A stretch of 57,529 nucleotides of DNA from Saprospiraceae bacterium (GTDB lineage Bacteria; Bacteroidota; Bacteroidia; Chitinophagales; Saprospiraceae): the NCBI GenBank assembly GCA_016714785.1, contig JADKCC010000035.1:1-57529 (forward strand). Reading direction: 5' to 3'. Each line of letters begins with the position of its first letter. Position 1 is the stretch's first letter. Of this stretch, positions 1 through 12,002 are shown one piece after another. Below the pieces are notes generated by a model. That model was not told the DNA's origin. It ran no database searches and saw only the letters and a program-made list of their open reading frames with translations. A program made the position numbers and the translations under genes.

Positions 1-480
1 CATCTGGATTAATTCATCATTATGACAAAATACACCTTTTACTTTACTTGGTGAAAAGAAAGTCTATCAATCTGGCAATAAAAGCTGTATTTTGAAATAA
101 ACAAATGGCAGATTTTGCTTATTTGTTATGACTTAAGGTTTTCCTTATCTTTCGTTTACCAATAAATTTCCACGACATTATCATCTATAGTGCTAACTGG
201 CTGTCGCCAGGTAAATCATTGGAAATCCTGCTCATAACGCTCGTGCCATCGAAAACCAATGCCTTGTAATCAGGTGTTTTTCACTGGAATGGATGAAAAT
301 AGTTTTATCGTGCTCCTGGCAATTCCATGATTGTTGATTTCAATGGCACTGTTATTGAAATTGGATGATCCAGCCTTCTTCCTTAACTTTGTCTTTGGAT
401 AAAGCTGAAATGTACAATTTTAGAAAAAACTGCCTTTTTGCAAGTTCGAAGTACCTGATTTTGGTTGGAGTGCAAAAAAG
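1..480 (+). pseudogene. Nitrilase-family omega-amidase remnant (C-terminal part)
   Basis: Reading across all three plus-strand frames recovers the order of a carbon-nitrogen hydrolase of the omega-amidase (YafV-like) type: MTKYTF, ICYDLRF around the active-site Cys, a YSANW-like segment, RAIENQCLVI, then MDENSF, APGNSMIVDFNGTV and a terminal KLPFLQ. Intact relatives are about 260 residues and keep these blocks in one frame; here at least four indels separate them and no long frame survives. The 5' part lies outside the window. Family assignment rests on recalled motifs; the broken state is visible directly. Intact members deamidate alpha-ketoglutaramate, which links the family to the neighbouring glutamine synthetase remnant in nitrogen metabolism. 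Confidence 0.72.
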
Positions 481-534
481 GACCGCCAACTTCATTTAAC
501 AACTAAAGAAAGGTCCTTTAAGTTCCAAAAGGAA

Positions 535-2769
<2,235 letters not shown>

Positions 2770-3238
2770 TTAATTAATATTTTGAAGATTTAAAAATTAA
2801 TGACATAAAAGTAAATATTAATAGGGTAATTCCAAAAGATATATCTATAATTTTACCTCAACACCCTATTATTTTTAAGGGCTATAATAATAAAAAACAT
2901 TTTTACACCATTATAATACCACAAAATAAGTCCCCAAAATTTACTCCAAATTTAGGATTTGTATCAGGCCAAAATGTGAAATACAGGCATTAGCTATGAA
3001 TATAACTCTCACAGAAATAGTTTGATTTTAGCTTGCTACTTGTTTAAAGAAGTCAGGAAATTCGAGATAAGAGTATTAGCTGCTTCAAGTATTAGCTTTA
3101 TATAATTTTCTTTGAGTTTTTAAGATGCTTTTAGAGATATAAAAATACCTTTGTTAGTATAATTCTTAAATATTGAGCCTAATGCTACAAAGACAAGTGA
3201 AAGTGAGCAGAGTATTCTAAAAACAAAAAAGATTGAAA
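2770..3238. other. AT-rich intergenic stretch
   Basis: About 470 bases between the 5' end of the glutamine synthetase remnant (leftward) and the VOC remnant (rightward). It is very AT-rich, so it would be the divergent promoter region of both when alive. I see no gene, clear hairpin or repeat in it. Confidence 0.5.
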
Positions 3239-3625
3239 ATGAAGCGGTCTACCGGTCATATAGCACTTGTAGTGCATATTGATTATGATGAAGCCATTGG
3301 GAACTACTCCCAAAGTACACTAATTATTGGAAGGCTATATTTCAACCAAGACAAAATAAAGATGGGTAGTGATTGCACCACCCCAATTCTCAAGGAACTG
3401 CCATCCTATTACAAAGCATCAAAGGGTGAACAAGAAAGTTTTATAGGAACAAACTGGAGGAAGGTATTTCTATTTTTAAACACAGATGATTTTTGGAGAG
3501 ATTATAATGAAATGGTGGCATCAGGTATTGAAATAGTCAGACAACCCAAAACGATGGATTATGGCATCGTAGCAGTTTTTAAAGATTTATACGGCAATTT
3601 ATGGGACTATGCAATTGAATGCTGA
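3239..3625 (+). pseudogene. VOC (glyoxalase/bleomycin resistance) family remnant
   Basis: The N-terminal block (GHIALVV, DYDEAIGNYSQ) and C-terminal block (VFLFLNTDDFWRDYNEM, EIVRQPKTMDYGIVAVF, DLYGNLWDYA) are those of a typical ~125-residue Bacteroidota VOC protein. The middle, roughly residues 25 to 85, is out of frame: neighbouring frames restore RWVVIAPP, NSQGTAILLQ, EQESFIG and QTGG in family order. At least three single-base indels cancel so that the frame reopens, which hides the damage from an ORF finder. Intact VOC proteins bind a metal in a paired beta-alpha-beta-beta-beta fold; the scrambled centre should destroy this. Start taken at ATG 3239. Confidence 0.78.
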
Positions 3626-3729
3626 CCATCTGATAGCAAAAAGATTTACCTGATAATCTCTACTTACAGCAGCATATTTTTTTACTTTTGCACTGATAAA
3701 ATTCAAAATCCAAAATAATCTATTCTGAT

Positions 3730-4179
3730 ATGGCATTACCAATATTTTCTCCCAAGAAGTTACTTCATCAATTATAGAAAGAATAAAAAACTCACACCCA
3801 GAGCAAAACCACTTTGGGTAAAATGTCGGTTTCACAGATGTTAGCCCATTGCTGTGAATATGGTGATATGTGTATGAACCACAAAATTTCAAAGGCCCAA
3901 CTTTTAATGGCTTGGGTATTAAAGAAATTTAAAAATACTGTCACCAATGAAATTCCATATAAAAGAATACTGGCACTGCCAGATTTTATAATCAAAGATG
4001 ATGAAATTTTAACTAAGAAAAAAACACAATTGATAGATTTTTAAAGAGAGTTCAAAAAGAAGGAGCTGCAGCTTTCGATGGTAAAGAATCTTTTTCATTC
4101 GGAAACTGAGCATTAGAAGAGTGGAATAATATGTTTTACAAACATCTGAAATCACCACCTTACCCAGTTTGGAGTCTAA
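3730..4179 (+). pseudogene. DUF1569 family remnant
   Basis: Read across frames: NIFSQEVTSSIIERIK, then HFGKMSVSQMLAHCCEYG, then FKNTVTNEIPYKRIL, LPDFIIKDD, KRVQKEGAAAFDGKESF, EEWNNMFYKHL and NHHLTQFGV with a stop at 4177. This is the full order of a DUF1569 (DinB-like) protein of about 150 residues, including the GKM...MLAHC and final LxQFGV signatures. At least four indels break it; the longest surviving frame starts at 3814. Its function when intact is unknown. Decay is milder than in the glutamine synthetase. Confidence 0.75.
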
Positions 4180-4235
4180 GTGAAAGTCGCAGAGTAATTA
4201 AAAGGGTTTTCGAAGTGGAAAATCCTCTTTAATCT

Positions 4236-4493
4236 TTACCTTAAACTCCGATATGTTGAGTTTCTGCCAATATCCTTAGCTGCTTTAAAAATATCGTCGT
4301 CGTCTAGGTGAACGATGCCGCCTTCTGGTCCTGGCTCAATATGACATCCTACAACTTGACCATTTTCATATTTTAGCGCCGAAATAATTTCTTACCGTCT
4401 GCTCTTCTCATTTAATTCTGATGCGATTCTGCTTACGCTACCAGTTGGTAGTGCATGTTTGATTTTCTTAATTCATCAAATGTGATGTTCCAT
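4236..4493 (-). pseudogene. Small HTH-like protein remnant
   Basis: The minus strand reads KIKHALPTGSVSRIASELN, a stop, then YENGQVVGCHIEPGPEGG and IVHLDDDDIFKAAKDI before a stop at 4236. The LPTGSVSRIASELN block looks like a helix-turn-helix start, and the total (about 80 residues) resembles small Bacteroidota DNA-binding-type proteins recalled without a family name. Two stops near the start codon and one in the middle (after EKSRR) break it. Assignment is tentative; that it is a decayed coding sequence is likely from the long conserved-looking segment. Confidence 0.55.
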
Positions 4494-4722
4494 AATGTTA
4501 AGATTTAATTGTTATTAAATATTGGTGTTGAATCTGAAAATTACGATAATTATTTCAATTACAAAAAAATATTTAACAAATTGTTTACAAATATTACATA
4601 AAAAATGATGTTGCAAATAAATTAGTACTTGCAATTACCAAATAAAAAAAGCCATTTACTGGTTATGCCTAATTATTTTTCGCTATTGACAATAATTTTG
4701 ACAGATGCAGTATATAAATTTG

Positions 4723-5932
4723 TTAATAGCCTCTATTTGAATTCTTTGAGACAATTTTTATTCTTACCACTGCTTCTATCAAGTCCTCGTCTGAAGCAGC
4801 GTAAAGAAAGTCTGACACATTGATCATTGCCAAAGCTGCTCGAAACAGTTCCAACATGCGCTCTGTCAACATCGCTTCGCAAAATCATCGGCATTATTGA
4901 TACTCACATTGCCATTGGACGTACCAAAATAATGGCTTACGTCTGGAAACACAAAAATGCTCCTGAGGATGATTGACCTTTAGACCTGGTACTTCTTTAA
5001 GCATCGAAACTACCAACTCTCTGCGTCGAAGGAATGCTTCTCGCATTGCCATAGCTTCTGATCTATTGGCTCTTAATGCAACTGCAGCGGCTTCTTGGCT
5101 AAATGATGCTGCGCCTGATGTGATCTGTCCTTGTACTTTATTGCATGCATCTGCCAACCATTGCGGGCCTCCCATATATCCCAGCCTCCAACCTGTCATT
5201 GAAAACCCTTTGGAAAATCCATTGACCGTGGCTGTGCAATCTTTCATACCTTCAAACGCTCCTATACTCGCATGTACACCTGTAAAATTAATGTATTCAT
5301 ATATTTCATCTGATATCACCAATATATTGCCATTGGCAGAAATTACTTGAGCAATAGCTTCCAATTCATCATAAGTATATACAGAACCTGTTGGATTACA
5401 GGGCGATGAAAATATCAATAATTTTGTCCTCGGCGTGATTGCATCTTTTATTTGGTCAGCTTTCACTTTAAAATCATCTTCTATGCCAGCACTGACCACC
5501 ACTGGATGCCCTCCTGCAAATTTGACAATCTCCACATAAGAAACCCAATATGGTGCGAGAATGATAGCTTCATCTCCTTCGTCGAGTAATGCCAAACAAA
5601 TATTGGCAATGCTTTGTTTGGCACCGTTAGAGACTACTATTTGAGAAGTTTTAAATTCAAGTTTATTTTCAACTCTAAACTTATCGCAAATTGCATTACG
5701 TAAATCCATGGCTCCTGGTACTGGAGTGTATTTAGTATTGCCTTTTTAAGGGCTACATAAAGCAGCTTCTTTGATAAATTCTGGCGTATCAAAATCAGGC
5801 TCACCCAAGCTAAACTAATTACATTCACACCTTTGGCAGCTAAGTCCCTAGCTTTTGAGCCATACGGATAGTGGCTGACTCTTCCATAGCCTGCACTTTT
5901 GCTGACACCATTTTTGTTGGATTGATACTCAT
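4723..5932 (-). pseudogene. Class I aspartate aminotransferase, frameshifted
   Basis: From a start at 5932 (MSINPTKMVSAKVQAMEES) to a stop at 4723 the minus strand encodes a full PLP-dependent class I/II aminotransferase of the AspC type (about 400 codons). The central 271 codons are intact: SNGAKQSIANICLALLDEGD, FSSPCNPTGSVY, VISDEIYEYI and the PLP-lysine block NGFSKGFSMTGWRLGY are all present. Indels occur near 5855, 5810 and 5745 at the N-terminal end, and again near 4880 and 4790, where DDFAKRC, HVGTVSSSFGNDQCVRLS and YAASDEDLIEAVVRIKI lie in different frames. Intact relatives transfer the amino group of aspartate to 2-oxoglutarate. The catalytic core survives, so decay is recent or the indels are sequence errors. 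Confidence 0.85.
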
Positions 5933-6115
5933 TTTATTGATATATATTTTGTGATAAGTAATAAGTGCAAAGGTAAATAAAATTATATTTTTGAATGCAA
6001 ATATTTTTATTTTTCAGAAAGATGTTCTTGCTTATTCATGATGTAAATCCAAATACCATCTCACCTAAAATACTATTCAGTCTGCAATCAAAATTCCAGT
6101 CAAATATCTGGATGA

Positions 6116-6713
6116 TTATGTCCGTACAGCCACTAGACGAATCACATCTGCTTTGCCTTGGTGTAGTGGCCCTTCATCCAGCGTCACCTCTGCATTTTCA
6201 AGCAATTGTATTTCAAGCACATCAAAATCTTCAGCAAAGTACATCCGTATAAAGCATGTTTGGATTTTTGGGCCCACCTGAAGTGTTCTTCAATTGTTCA
6301 GGTCTAAATGCTTCTAAAATGACTGTCCCTCCAGGCTTAAGTGCTTGGGCTGCACTACGATGTATCATGCTTCTAACATCAGATGGAAAGTGAGCAAACA
6401 CAAAAACAATCAAGTCAAAATCTTTGCTGCCATAATCAAAATCCAACGCATCAGATAAGTAATAATCTATATTTACATTGGATGTTTCGGCAAGTTTCAA
6501 AGCTTTTTCTCTACCACTTGCACTATAATCAAAAGCTGTCACTTCATGTCCTAAAGATGCTGCAAAAACTGCATTTCTACCTTCACCATCACATGGTAAT
6601 AGCACTTTCAACTTCCTATTGAAGGACTTTAGATACTCTTTAAAAAAAGAATTTGGCTCTTTCCCATAAATATATTGAGTATCTTGATATTTTTCGTTCC
6701 AAAAATCTTGCAT
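6116..6713 (-). pseudogene. SAM-dependent methyltransferase with one frameshift
   Basis: Starts at 6713 (MQDFWNEKYQ). Class I methyltransferase of the TehB-like type: motif I is VLLPCDGEGRNAVFAASLG, followed by DYSASGREKALKLAE, the acidic DALDFDY, FDLIVFVFAHFP and LKPGGTVILEAF. After NPNMLYTDV near 6235 one base is missing or extra; the next frame continues correctly as FAEDFDVLEIQLLENAEV, DEGPLHQGKADVIRLV and a stop at 6116. Restored length is about 198 residues, normal for the family. It is the least damaged gene of the left-hand graveyard. Substrate unknown. Confidence 0.8.
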
Positions 6714-6751
6714 ACTTTTCTTTTTATATTTTAACTTCTACTTATATATCT

Positions 6752-7063
6752 TTAGTCCCGACCCAAATACTCAGTCTTAAAATCACCAACATGAATTTCA
6801 CTTTTGAATATCACTTTTCTATTTATAAAATAATTTACAATACCTAAGACCAAAAGAACACCTGAAATGATAAAAAGTATCACTTCAAAAATGATATAAT
6901 TGCCCGCTGTGAAAAGATTTTGGATGGTCAGACCAGCTATTAGGAAGTACATAGACGTACGTAAAAAAGACAAAAAGGTACTTTGATTGGCAAGTACTGT
7001 ACGTTGCAATGCTAGTTTTTCTCTAAGGATTAAATCCTTGTTTACTTTATTTTCTATTTGCAT
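6752..7063 (-). CDS. DUF202 family membrane protein
   Basis: 103 residues. The block QRTVLANQSTFLSFLRTSM (residues 21-38) is the DUF202 signature (a charged segment, then LxxxRT entering the first membrane helix), followed by hydrophobic segments at about 39-55 and 61-81 and a charged cytoplasmic tail. Family function is unknown; members are small inner-membrane proteins. It is intact and begins just upstream of the frameshifted methyltransferase on the same strand (39-base gap), so the two may have formed one transcription unit. Confidence 0.72.
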   Translation of the reverse strand: MQIENKVNKDLILREKLALQRTVLANQSTFLSFLRTSMYFLIAGLTIQNLFTAGNYIIFEVILFIISGVLLVLGIVNYFINRKVIFKSEIHVGDFKTEYLGRD

Positions 7064-7384
7064 ACTTTGTAAACGATTAAAACCACAAAGATAAAAATTA
7101 ACAGCCTAATAATTGACAAAGTTCTAAATAATTGGAATTGGCAATAAATGTGCTAATCAAAAAAATATGATGCACTTTTATATATAACCTAAAATATCAA
7201 TAATGAATTTCCTATTTCATACCAAAATATGTAAGTCAAATTTGAATCAATTAAAGCCTTCAGACTAGCTGATGGCATCAAAATAACAAGGTGCGGCTAC
7301 GTTTTAATACTTCAACGCGATGAACCCGAAGGTAGTATATAGACAATAAATTTACAAAAATCTAAAATCATTTGATTCCACTTA

Positions 7385-7600
7385 TCTAACATCCCTCCCA
7401 CGGCACTTTAAATATTTCGCCAATCTGCTTTTTTGCTAGAATGTAGGTATCTCTGTTCAGCTTTTCATCCTCCCTTCTTTCCTAAGTCATCAGTTGGGCA
7501 TATTCAGATGATCACACATAACTCACGTATTCAGGAGAATGTTTGCCAAAGTGCAGCATCATGGCTCTATGTTTTTCATAAGATTGATTTTATGGATTTG
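7385..7600 (-). pseudogene. Unrecognised short coding remnant
   Basis: Minus-strand frames give RAMMLHFGKHSPEYVSYV, a stop, SSEYAQLMT, a stop and then DEKLNRDTYILAKKQIGEI and FKVPWEGC. The composition looks protein-like, unlike the surrounding AT-rich sequence, but stops break it and I do not recognise a family. Most likely another dead gene at the right edge of the graveyard. Confidence 0.3.
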
Positions 7601-7689
7601 TAAATTGTGCTTGATCAACTGATTTTAAAAAAAGAGATGAAAAAAAACATTAATCAAAATAAAGATTTATATTTGTAAAAGTTTTCACT

Positions 7690-8260
7690 GACCTTACGAT
7701 ACATAAAAAACAGTCAAAATTTGACTTTATTACTACGCTAGGACAAACTTTATTGACCTCAATATTCAATATTTTAGAAATTAATGTCAATAAAGAATGT
7801 ATTCAAATGCATTTTTTAAATATACAAATATTAGAAATTCAGCTGAAAATACTATATATCCAACTGAATATTTTAAACATCCAAATCAATATTTTAAATA
7901 TTCACATCAAAACTTTCTGAATCTACATCAATATTTTCTGAATCCACATCGATACAGAAAATATTTACATCAATTTATACTATATCCATCTGGATTAAGA
8001 TGTTTTGCTTAAAGGTTACAAAGTAACCTTCAAGTATTACAAAAGAACAAGTAAAGATTTCTTTGCTACACTTAAGTGGTGCAAACAAATGAGTAAAGAT
8101 AACTTTGCAACGTTTAAACATTATTTATATACGAGTAAACGTTTCTTTACACCATTCAAGCATCACTAAATAACGTCTCAAGGAAACTTTAGAACACGGA
8201 CGTGCTGCAAACGAACACTAACTGATTACAAAGTAAAACGTTGATGTTTTAAGCTAAACA
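7690..8260. repeat. Degenerate array with strict 21-nt period (array A)
   Basis: From 7858 to at least 8236 a motif recurs at exactly 21-base steps (7858, 7879, 7900, 7921, 7942, 7963, 7984, then 8026, 8047, 8068, 8089, 8110, 8131, 8152, 8173, 8194, 8215, 8236). The first seven units share ATNNACATCAATATTTT; the later ones share AC-N4-AAG in the first ten bases and a CTTTNC-like half. Weaker phasing can be followed back to about 7690. The units are only partly conserved, with no constant repeat/spacer split. A short frame over the first units reads as heptads (YFKHPNQ, YFKYSHQ, NFLNLHQ, YFLNPHR) simply because 21 bases are seven codons. Confidence 0.85.
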
Positions 8261-8440
8261 TACCTACGTACATCGATGACTTCACGGATATACAAGCTAT
8301 TTAGGGCTTGCTAACTATGGTATAACCAATTGATAAATAACAAAATATGTCTATAATAAACAAATTAAATGCGAACCTTTTAATTGATTTTGTCCAAAAG
8401 TCGTGTACCTTGGGTTTGCTTTTGCCTTATGCAGGTGGCA

Positions 8441-8469
8441 GTTACTTTTGCATTGCCAAAAAAAGTAAC
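8441..8469. repeat. GTTACTTTT/AAAAGTAAC hairpin element
   Basis: GTTACTTTT and AAAAGTAAC form a perfect 9-bp stem around an 11-base loop, followed by CCAAAAAA. This ACTTTT...AAAAGTAACCAAAAA arrangement is a familiar dispersed intergenic repeat in Bacteroidota genomes (recalled). It directly precedes the two-hairpin repeat at 8485. Confidence 0.6.
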
Positions 8470-8484
8470 CAAAAAACGCTAGTT

Positions 8485-8580
8485 CAAAAAAAGGTAACTG
8501 AATGGTGCAGCATAGCTGCATTTGAGTGATGCGAAATCACTCAAAAATGAAGGCACTGATTTAAACTTAAATCAGCTAGG
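8485..8580 (+). repeat. Dispersed two-hairpin repeat, copy 1
   Basis: Contains ACTGAATGGTGC, stem 1 TTGAGTGAT/ATCACTCAA (8522-8544, loop GCGAA), the linker AAATGAAGGCA, then stem 2 CTGATTTAA/TTAAATCAG (8556-8575). A second copy with the same order lies at 19380-19465. Stem 2 differs completely in sequence between copies yet stays paired. Confidence 0.65.
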
Positions 8581-8661
8581 TTCACTATTGCTTGTTTTTT
8601 GAACGATTGTGTCCGTTAAACTAATAACCAAAAATAACAGCTGACTTTTTCAGCAGCCCCT

Positions 8662-8710
8662 ATTTACCAACCAAAAATACAAATATAGGTAGTTTTATCA
8701 GTTGGTAAAT
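8662..8710. repeat. 10-bp perfect inverted repeat
   Basis: ATTTACCAAC at 8662-8671 and GTTGGTAAAT at 8701-8710 are perfect inverted copies around a 29-base AT-rich interior. It could be the end pair of a tiny mobile element or a long-loop hairpin; no gene lies inside. Confidence 0.5.
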
Positions 8711-9282
8711 AATGCAAATATTGTGTCTCCAATACTTTTAAAAATACCATACTTACTCTATCCAAACAACAAATCACAAAAAAGATAATTAAAAAAATAC
8801 TCTTAATACCGCACTGCCAAACAAATTATAATGTGTAGTTTCGGAGATGTTTGCAAATAATATTAATACTAAAATACCATCATTTTATTGGGGCTTGGCG
8901 CTGTGATTTCCTATGTGCTAAATATTTTAGTATTTGATTTAGCGAAGCGCTATATCTTTATACGTCGGCACCTAGACATCCAAAGGTATTGTCAGTGCTT
9001 GAATTGCTTTATTGAATGTACTTTCTGTCTTAACTATGATATATTTGATTTTTATGATTGATGTGATTTAAATTTAAGTTGTACATTTGCCATTCAATCG
9101 AGCCGGCACGAAGGTTACAGACAAAACACATACAAAACTAATGAGATTTTCACCATTTATATGGATGTTCACATTCTCTTTTATTATAAAACACGGTATT
9201 CAATTAGCTACCACATTGATTGAATTAAAAGGATTTTTTACAATACTTAAACTAGAATTTTAGGTACTCTAATAAAACAAAA
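8711..9282. other. Intergenic, no gene seen
   Basis: About 570 bases of AT-rich sequence before the YdeI-family gene. No coding frame of note, no array phasing and no clear terminator were found. The promoter of the downstream gene should lie near its right end. Confidence 0.4.
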
Positions 9283-9864
9283 ATGGAGAAAAAAGAAATA
9301 GACATATTTTATCCAAAAAACCAAACTGCTTGGAGAAAATGGTTAGAAATAAATCACCATTCAAAACAGGCTGTGTGGCTTGTTTTTTATAACAAAAAAT
9401 CAGAGATAAAATCAATTACTTGGAGTGAAGCCGTGGATGTTGCTTTATGCTTTGGGTGGATAGATAGTAAAAAGATAAAAATAGACGAAGTAACAGCGCA
9501 TCAGTTTTTCAGCAAACGCAAACAGAAAAGCACTTGGTCAAAAATCAATAAGGATAAAATAGAAAAACTGATGGAACAAGGCTTAATGACCGAAGCTGGA
9601 TTTAGAAGCATTGAAATTGCCAAACAAAATGGCTCTTGGACCATTTTGGACGAAGTGGAAGAATTAATAATTCCAACAGACTTGGAAACAGCATTTGCTG
9701 ACAAACCCAATGCAAAAGATTTCTTTTTGAGTTTAAGTAAATCTGTAAGAAAAATAATTTTATCGTGGCTTGTGTTTGCTAAAACAACAGAGACAAGACA
9801 AAAACGTATTTTTGAAATTATTGAAAGTGCAGACCAAAAACTAAAACCAAAACACTTACAATAA
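9283..9864 (+). CDS. YdeI/OmpD-associated family protein
   Basis: 193 residues. The sequence follows the YdeI (bacteriocin-protection, YdeI/OmpD-associated) family from end to end: an early FYPKNQTAWRKWLE, SKQAVWLVFYNK, ITWSEAVDVALCFGWIDS, FSKRKQKSTWSKINKDKIEK, LMEQGLMTEAG and a C-terminal helical region. Length is normal for the family. The protein is predicted cytoplasmic, with no signal peptide. The family is linked by name to antimicrobial-peptide tolerance, but a biochemical activity is not established. The esterase gene follows after 31 bases on the same strand, so they probably share a transcript. Confidence 0.82.
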   Translation: MEKKEIDIFYPKNQTAWRKWLEINHHSKQAVWLVFYNKKSEIKSITWSEAVDVALCFGWIDSKKIKIDEVTAHQFFSKRKQKSTWSKINKDKIEKLMEQGLMTEAGFRSIEIAKQNGSWTILDEVEELIIPTDLETAFADKPNAKDFFLSLSKSVRKIILSWLVFAKTTETRQKRIFEIIESADQKLKPKHLQ

Positions 9865-9895
9865 AAAGGCAACCATTCAAAATCAAATTATAAAA

Positions 9896-10819
9896 ATGAA
9901 AACATTGAGTATTTTGTTTCTCTTATTTACATCAACGTTAGTTTTTGCCCAAGAAACACCAAAATGCATTGCTGGAAAGATAGAACGTATCGAAAAATTT
10001 CAGTCAAAATTTGTGGAAGCAAGAAATATAGATATTTGGTTACCAGAGAATTATGATGGAAATAAAAAATTTGCAGTTTTATATATGCAAGACGGACAGA
10101 TGCTTTTTGATTCAACAACAACTTGGAATCATCAAACTTGGAATGTAGATGATGTGGCGAGCAAATTGATGAAAGAATCCAAAGTTAAAGATTTTATTGT
10201 TGTGGGAATATGGAATAGTGGAACAAAACGGCACTCTGAATATTTTCCACAAAAACCATTTGAAAATTTAACCCAAACACAAAAAGATACAGTTGTCAAT
10301 CAACTGAAAAAATCCTTACATACCCAAGAAATTTTCAAACCAAAATCAGATGATTATTTAAATTTTTTGGTAACAGAATTGAAACCAATGATCGATCAAA
10401 AATATGTTGTTTTTAGTAATAGAAAAAACACTTTTATAACGGGAAGTAGTATGGGAAGTCTAATTTCTTTGTATGCAATTTGCGAATATCCTATGGTATT
10501 TGGTGGAGCATCTTGTATTTCCACACATTGGACAGGTTCTTTTGCCAATGAAAACAATCCAATCCCAAATGCATTTTTAAACTATTTAAAGGGAAATTTA
10601 CCCAACCCTAAAAATCACAAAATTTATTTTGACACTGGCGATCAAGGAATAGATGCTCATTATCCAATACATCAAATTAAAGTAGATGAGTTAATGAAAA
10701 AAAAAGGTTTTACAGACAAAAATTGGAAAACAGCATATTTTAATGGAAAAGACCATAGTGAAAAATCTTGGAACGAAAGGTTAGACTTCCCATTGTTATT
10801 TTTACTAAAAAGAAATTAA
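9896..10819 (+). CDS. Secreted esterase (EstD/IroE-like alpha/beta hydrolase)
   Basis: 307 residues with a signal peptide (about 1-19, ending FAQ). The fold follows the putative-esterase family: beta strand IDIWLPENYD, the DGQMLF block, the nucleophile elbow G-S-S-M-G with Ser185, an acid candidate in DTGDQGIDAHY and the catalytic His in KDHSEKSW near the C terminus. Such enzymes hydrolyse esters of siderophores, peptides or acyl compounds; the substrate here cannot be told. Likely periplasmic or surface located. It lies downstream of the YdeI-family gene. Intact and of normal length. Confidence 0.78.
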   Translation: MKTLSILFLLFTSTLVFAQETPKCIAGKIERIEKFQSKFVEARNIDIWLPENYDGNKKFAVLYMQDGQMLFDSTTTWNHQTWNVDDVASKLMKESKVKDFIVVGIWNSGTKRHSEYFPQKPFENLTQTQKDTVVNQLKKSLHTQEIFKPKSDDYLNFLVTELKPMIDQKYVVFSNRKNTFITGSSMGSLISLYAICEYPMVFGGASCISTHWTGSFANENNPIPNAFLNYLKGNLPNPKNHKIYFDTGDQGIDAHYPIHQIKVDELMKKKGFTDKNWKTAYFNGKDHSEKSWNERLDFPLLFLLKRN

Positions 10820-11009
10820 AACTAAAAAAATGTACAAAATCCTTGAAAATAAAAAATATTGATTGGTATAATCATTAAACTAAAAACTGCAAAATTAGCT
10901 CATCTCAACTTGCCAAACCAGCAACAGCTGTTCATATATATACTCAAATTAAGTCTGGATTATTAAAGTATTTTTAGACAAATTTGGGTTAATGTCTCGG
11001 TTGGAGATA

Positions 11010-11465
11010 TTATTTTTTAAAGATTTTTTGAAAACATACACTATTTTCTACTCCTTGATATTGACCATAATTTGGTACAATTGTATATCCATTTTTAGAG
11101 TATAAACTGATGGCTTCAGGTTGTTTTTTACCTGTTTCTAATATACAAGACTTGTATCCTAACGCTTCGGCCCAGTTTTCTAATGCATCAAGGATGATCG
11201 TGGCTATGCCTTGGGAACGCAGCTCTTGCTTTACATACATCCTTTTCACTTCCATGGTATCAGGGGAGTATTCTTTTATACTGCCACAACCGACCGCTTC
11301 AGCATCATCATAAGCGACGATGACATATATGATTTCATCTATTTTGTTGAATTGTGCATAAAACCCATGTTCAGCGCCGTCTCTTATTGCCAATTCATGG
11401 TCAAGGTTTTTGACCAATGTTTTGAAATCATCATGTTCAGAATTTGTTTGTATTAAAGTGATCAT
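11010..11465 (-). CDS. GNAT family N-acetyltransferase
   Basis: 151 residues from ATG 11465 (MITLIQTN); an upstream ATG at 11498 would add 11 residues with no clear support. Motif A is VKRMYVKQELRSQGIATIIL, with the acetyl-CoA pyrophosphate loop R-S-Q-G-I-A, preceded by AVGCGSIKEY and followed by GYKSCILETGKKQPEA and the C-terminal SLYSKNGY. This is a full single-domain GNAT of the kind that acetylates small amines or amino acids. The gene is alone on the minus strand between plus-strand genes. Substrate unknown. Confidence 0.82.
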   Translation of the reverse strand: MITLIQTNSEHDDFKTLVKNLDHELAIRDGAEHGFYAQFNKIDEIIYVIVAYDDAEAVGCGSIKEYSPDTMEVKRMYVKQELRSQGIATIILDALENWAEALGYKSCILETGKKQPEAISLYSKNGYTIVPNYGQYQGVENSVCFQKIFKK

Positions 11466-12002
11466 ATTTATATGTGTTGGAGCATTTAGGTAATCCATAT
11501 TTTGACAAATGCTTACGCAAATATATGTTAAATTCTGATTTGTTAAGTTTAATTACTTTCATTTCGCAAAATAAGTACATCACACTGTTTTATCAAATTT
11601 AAAGTGCCATCAATCGGTTTAATTAAAATATGCTCCCAATTAGCCACCTGCCGATATTTGGCCTGACCTTTGGAGACCCTACCCTTTTGTGCACTATCTC
11701 TGCTCTCATTGTAATGGCTGCCTATCCGCTTACAAGGTACTTTGTCATAGACTATTGCACACGATGCTTTCCATTTTATTACGTTCATCTTTCCACATCG
11801 TTTTTTATATTGGTACTTTTGAAAACAGATTGTCCAAAAAACACAAGTAACTAAAATCTAAATTTGTATAAATGCAATTTTGCATATTGGTAAGTATAGA
11901 AATGCAAGAACAAATAGGTTGCTACTTTTTCTTGAAATTACAATAAAGCCATATTGTAAAAAAGGTGAAAAGGCGTTACATTTGCTGTAAATCACAATAG
12001 CA
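11466..12002. other. Intergenic, doubtful ORF only
   Basis: About 540 bases. A minus-strand frame at 11549-11788 (79 codons, many basic residues) is open but matches nothing I recognise and lacks an obvious ribosome site, so I do not call it a gene. The right end should hold the promoter of the lipoprotein hydrolase. Confidence 0.4.

Noticed and set aside
7797..8012. 71-codon ORF of Tyr/Phe/His heptads
   Set aside because: Same explanation: the reading frame follows the 21-nt array and stops where the motif changes.
11549..11788. Minus-strand 79-codon ORF
   Set aside because: No recognisable family, no clear start context and no operon partner; possibly chance.
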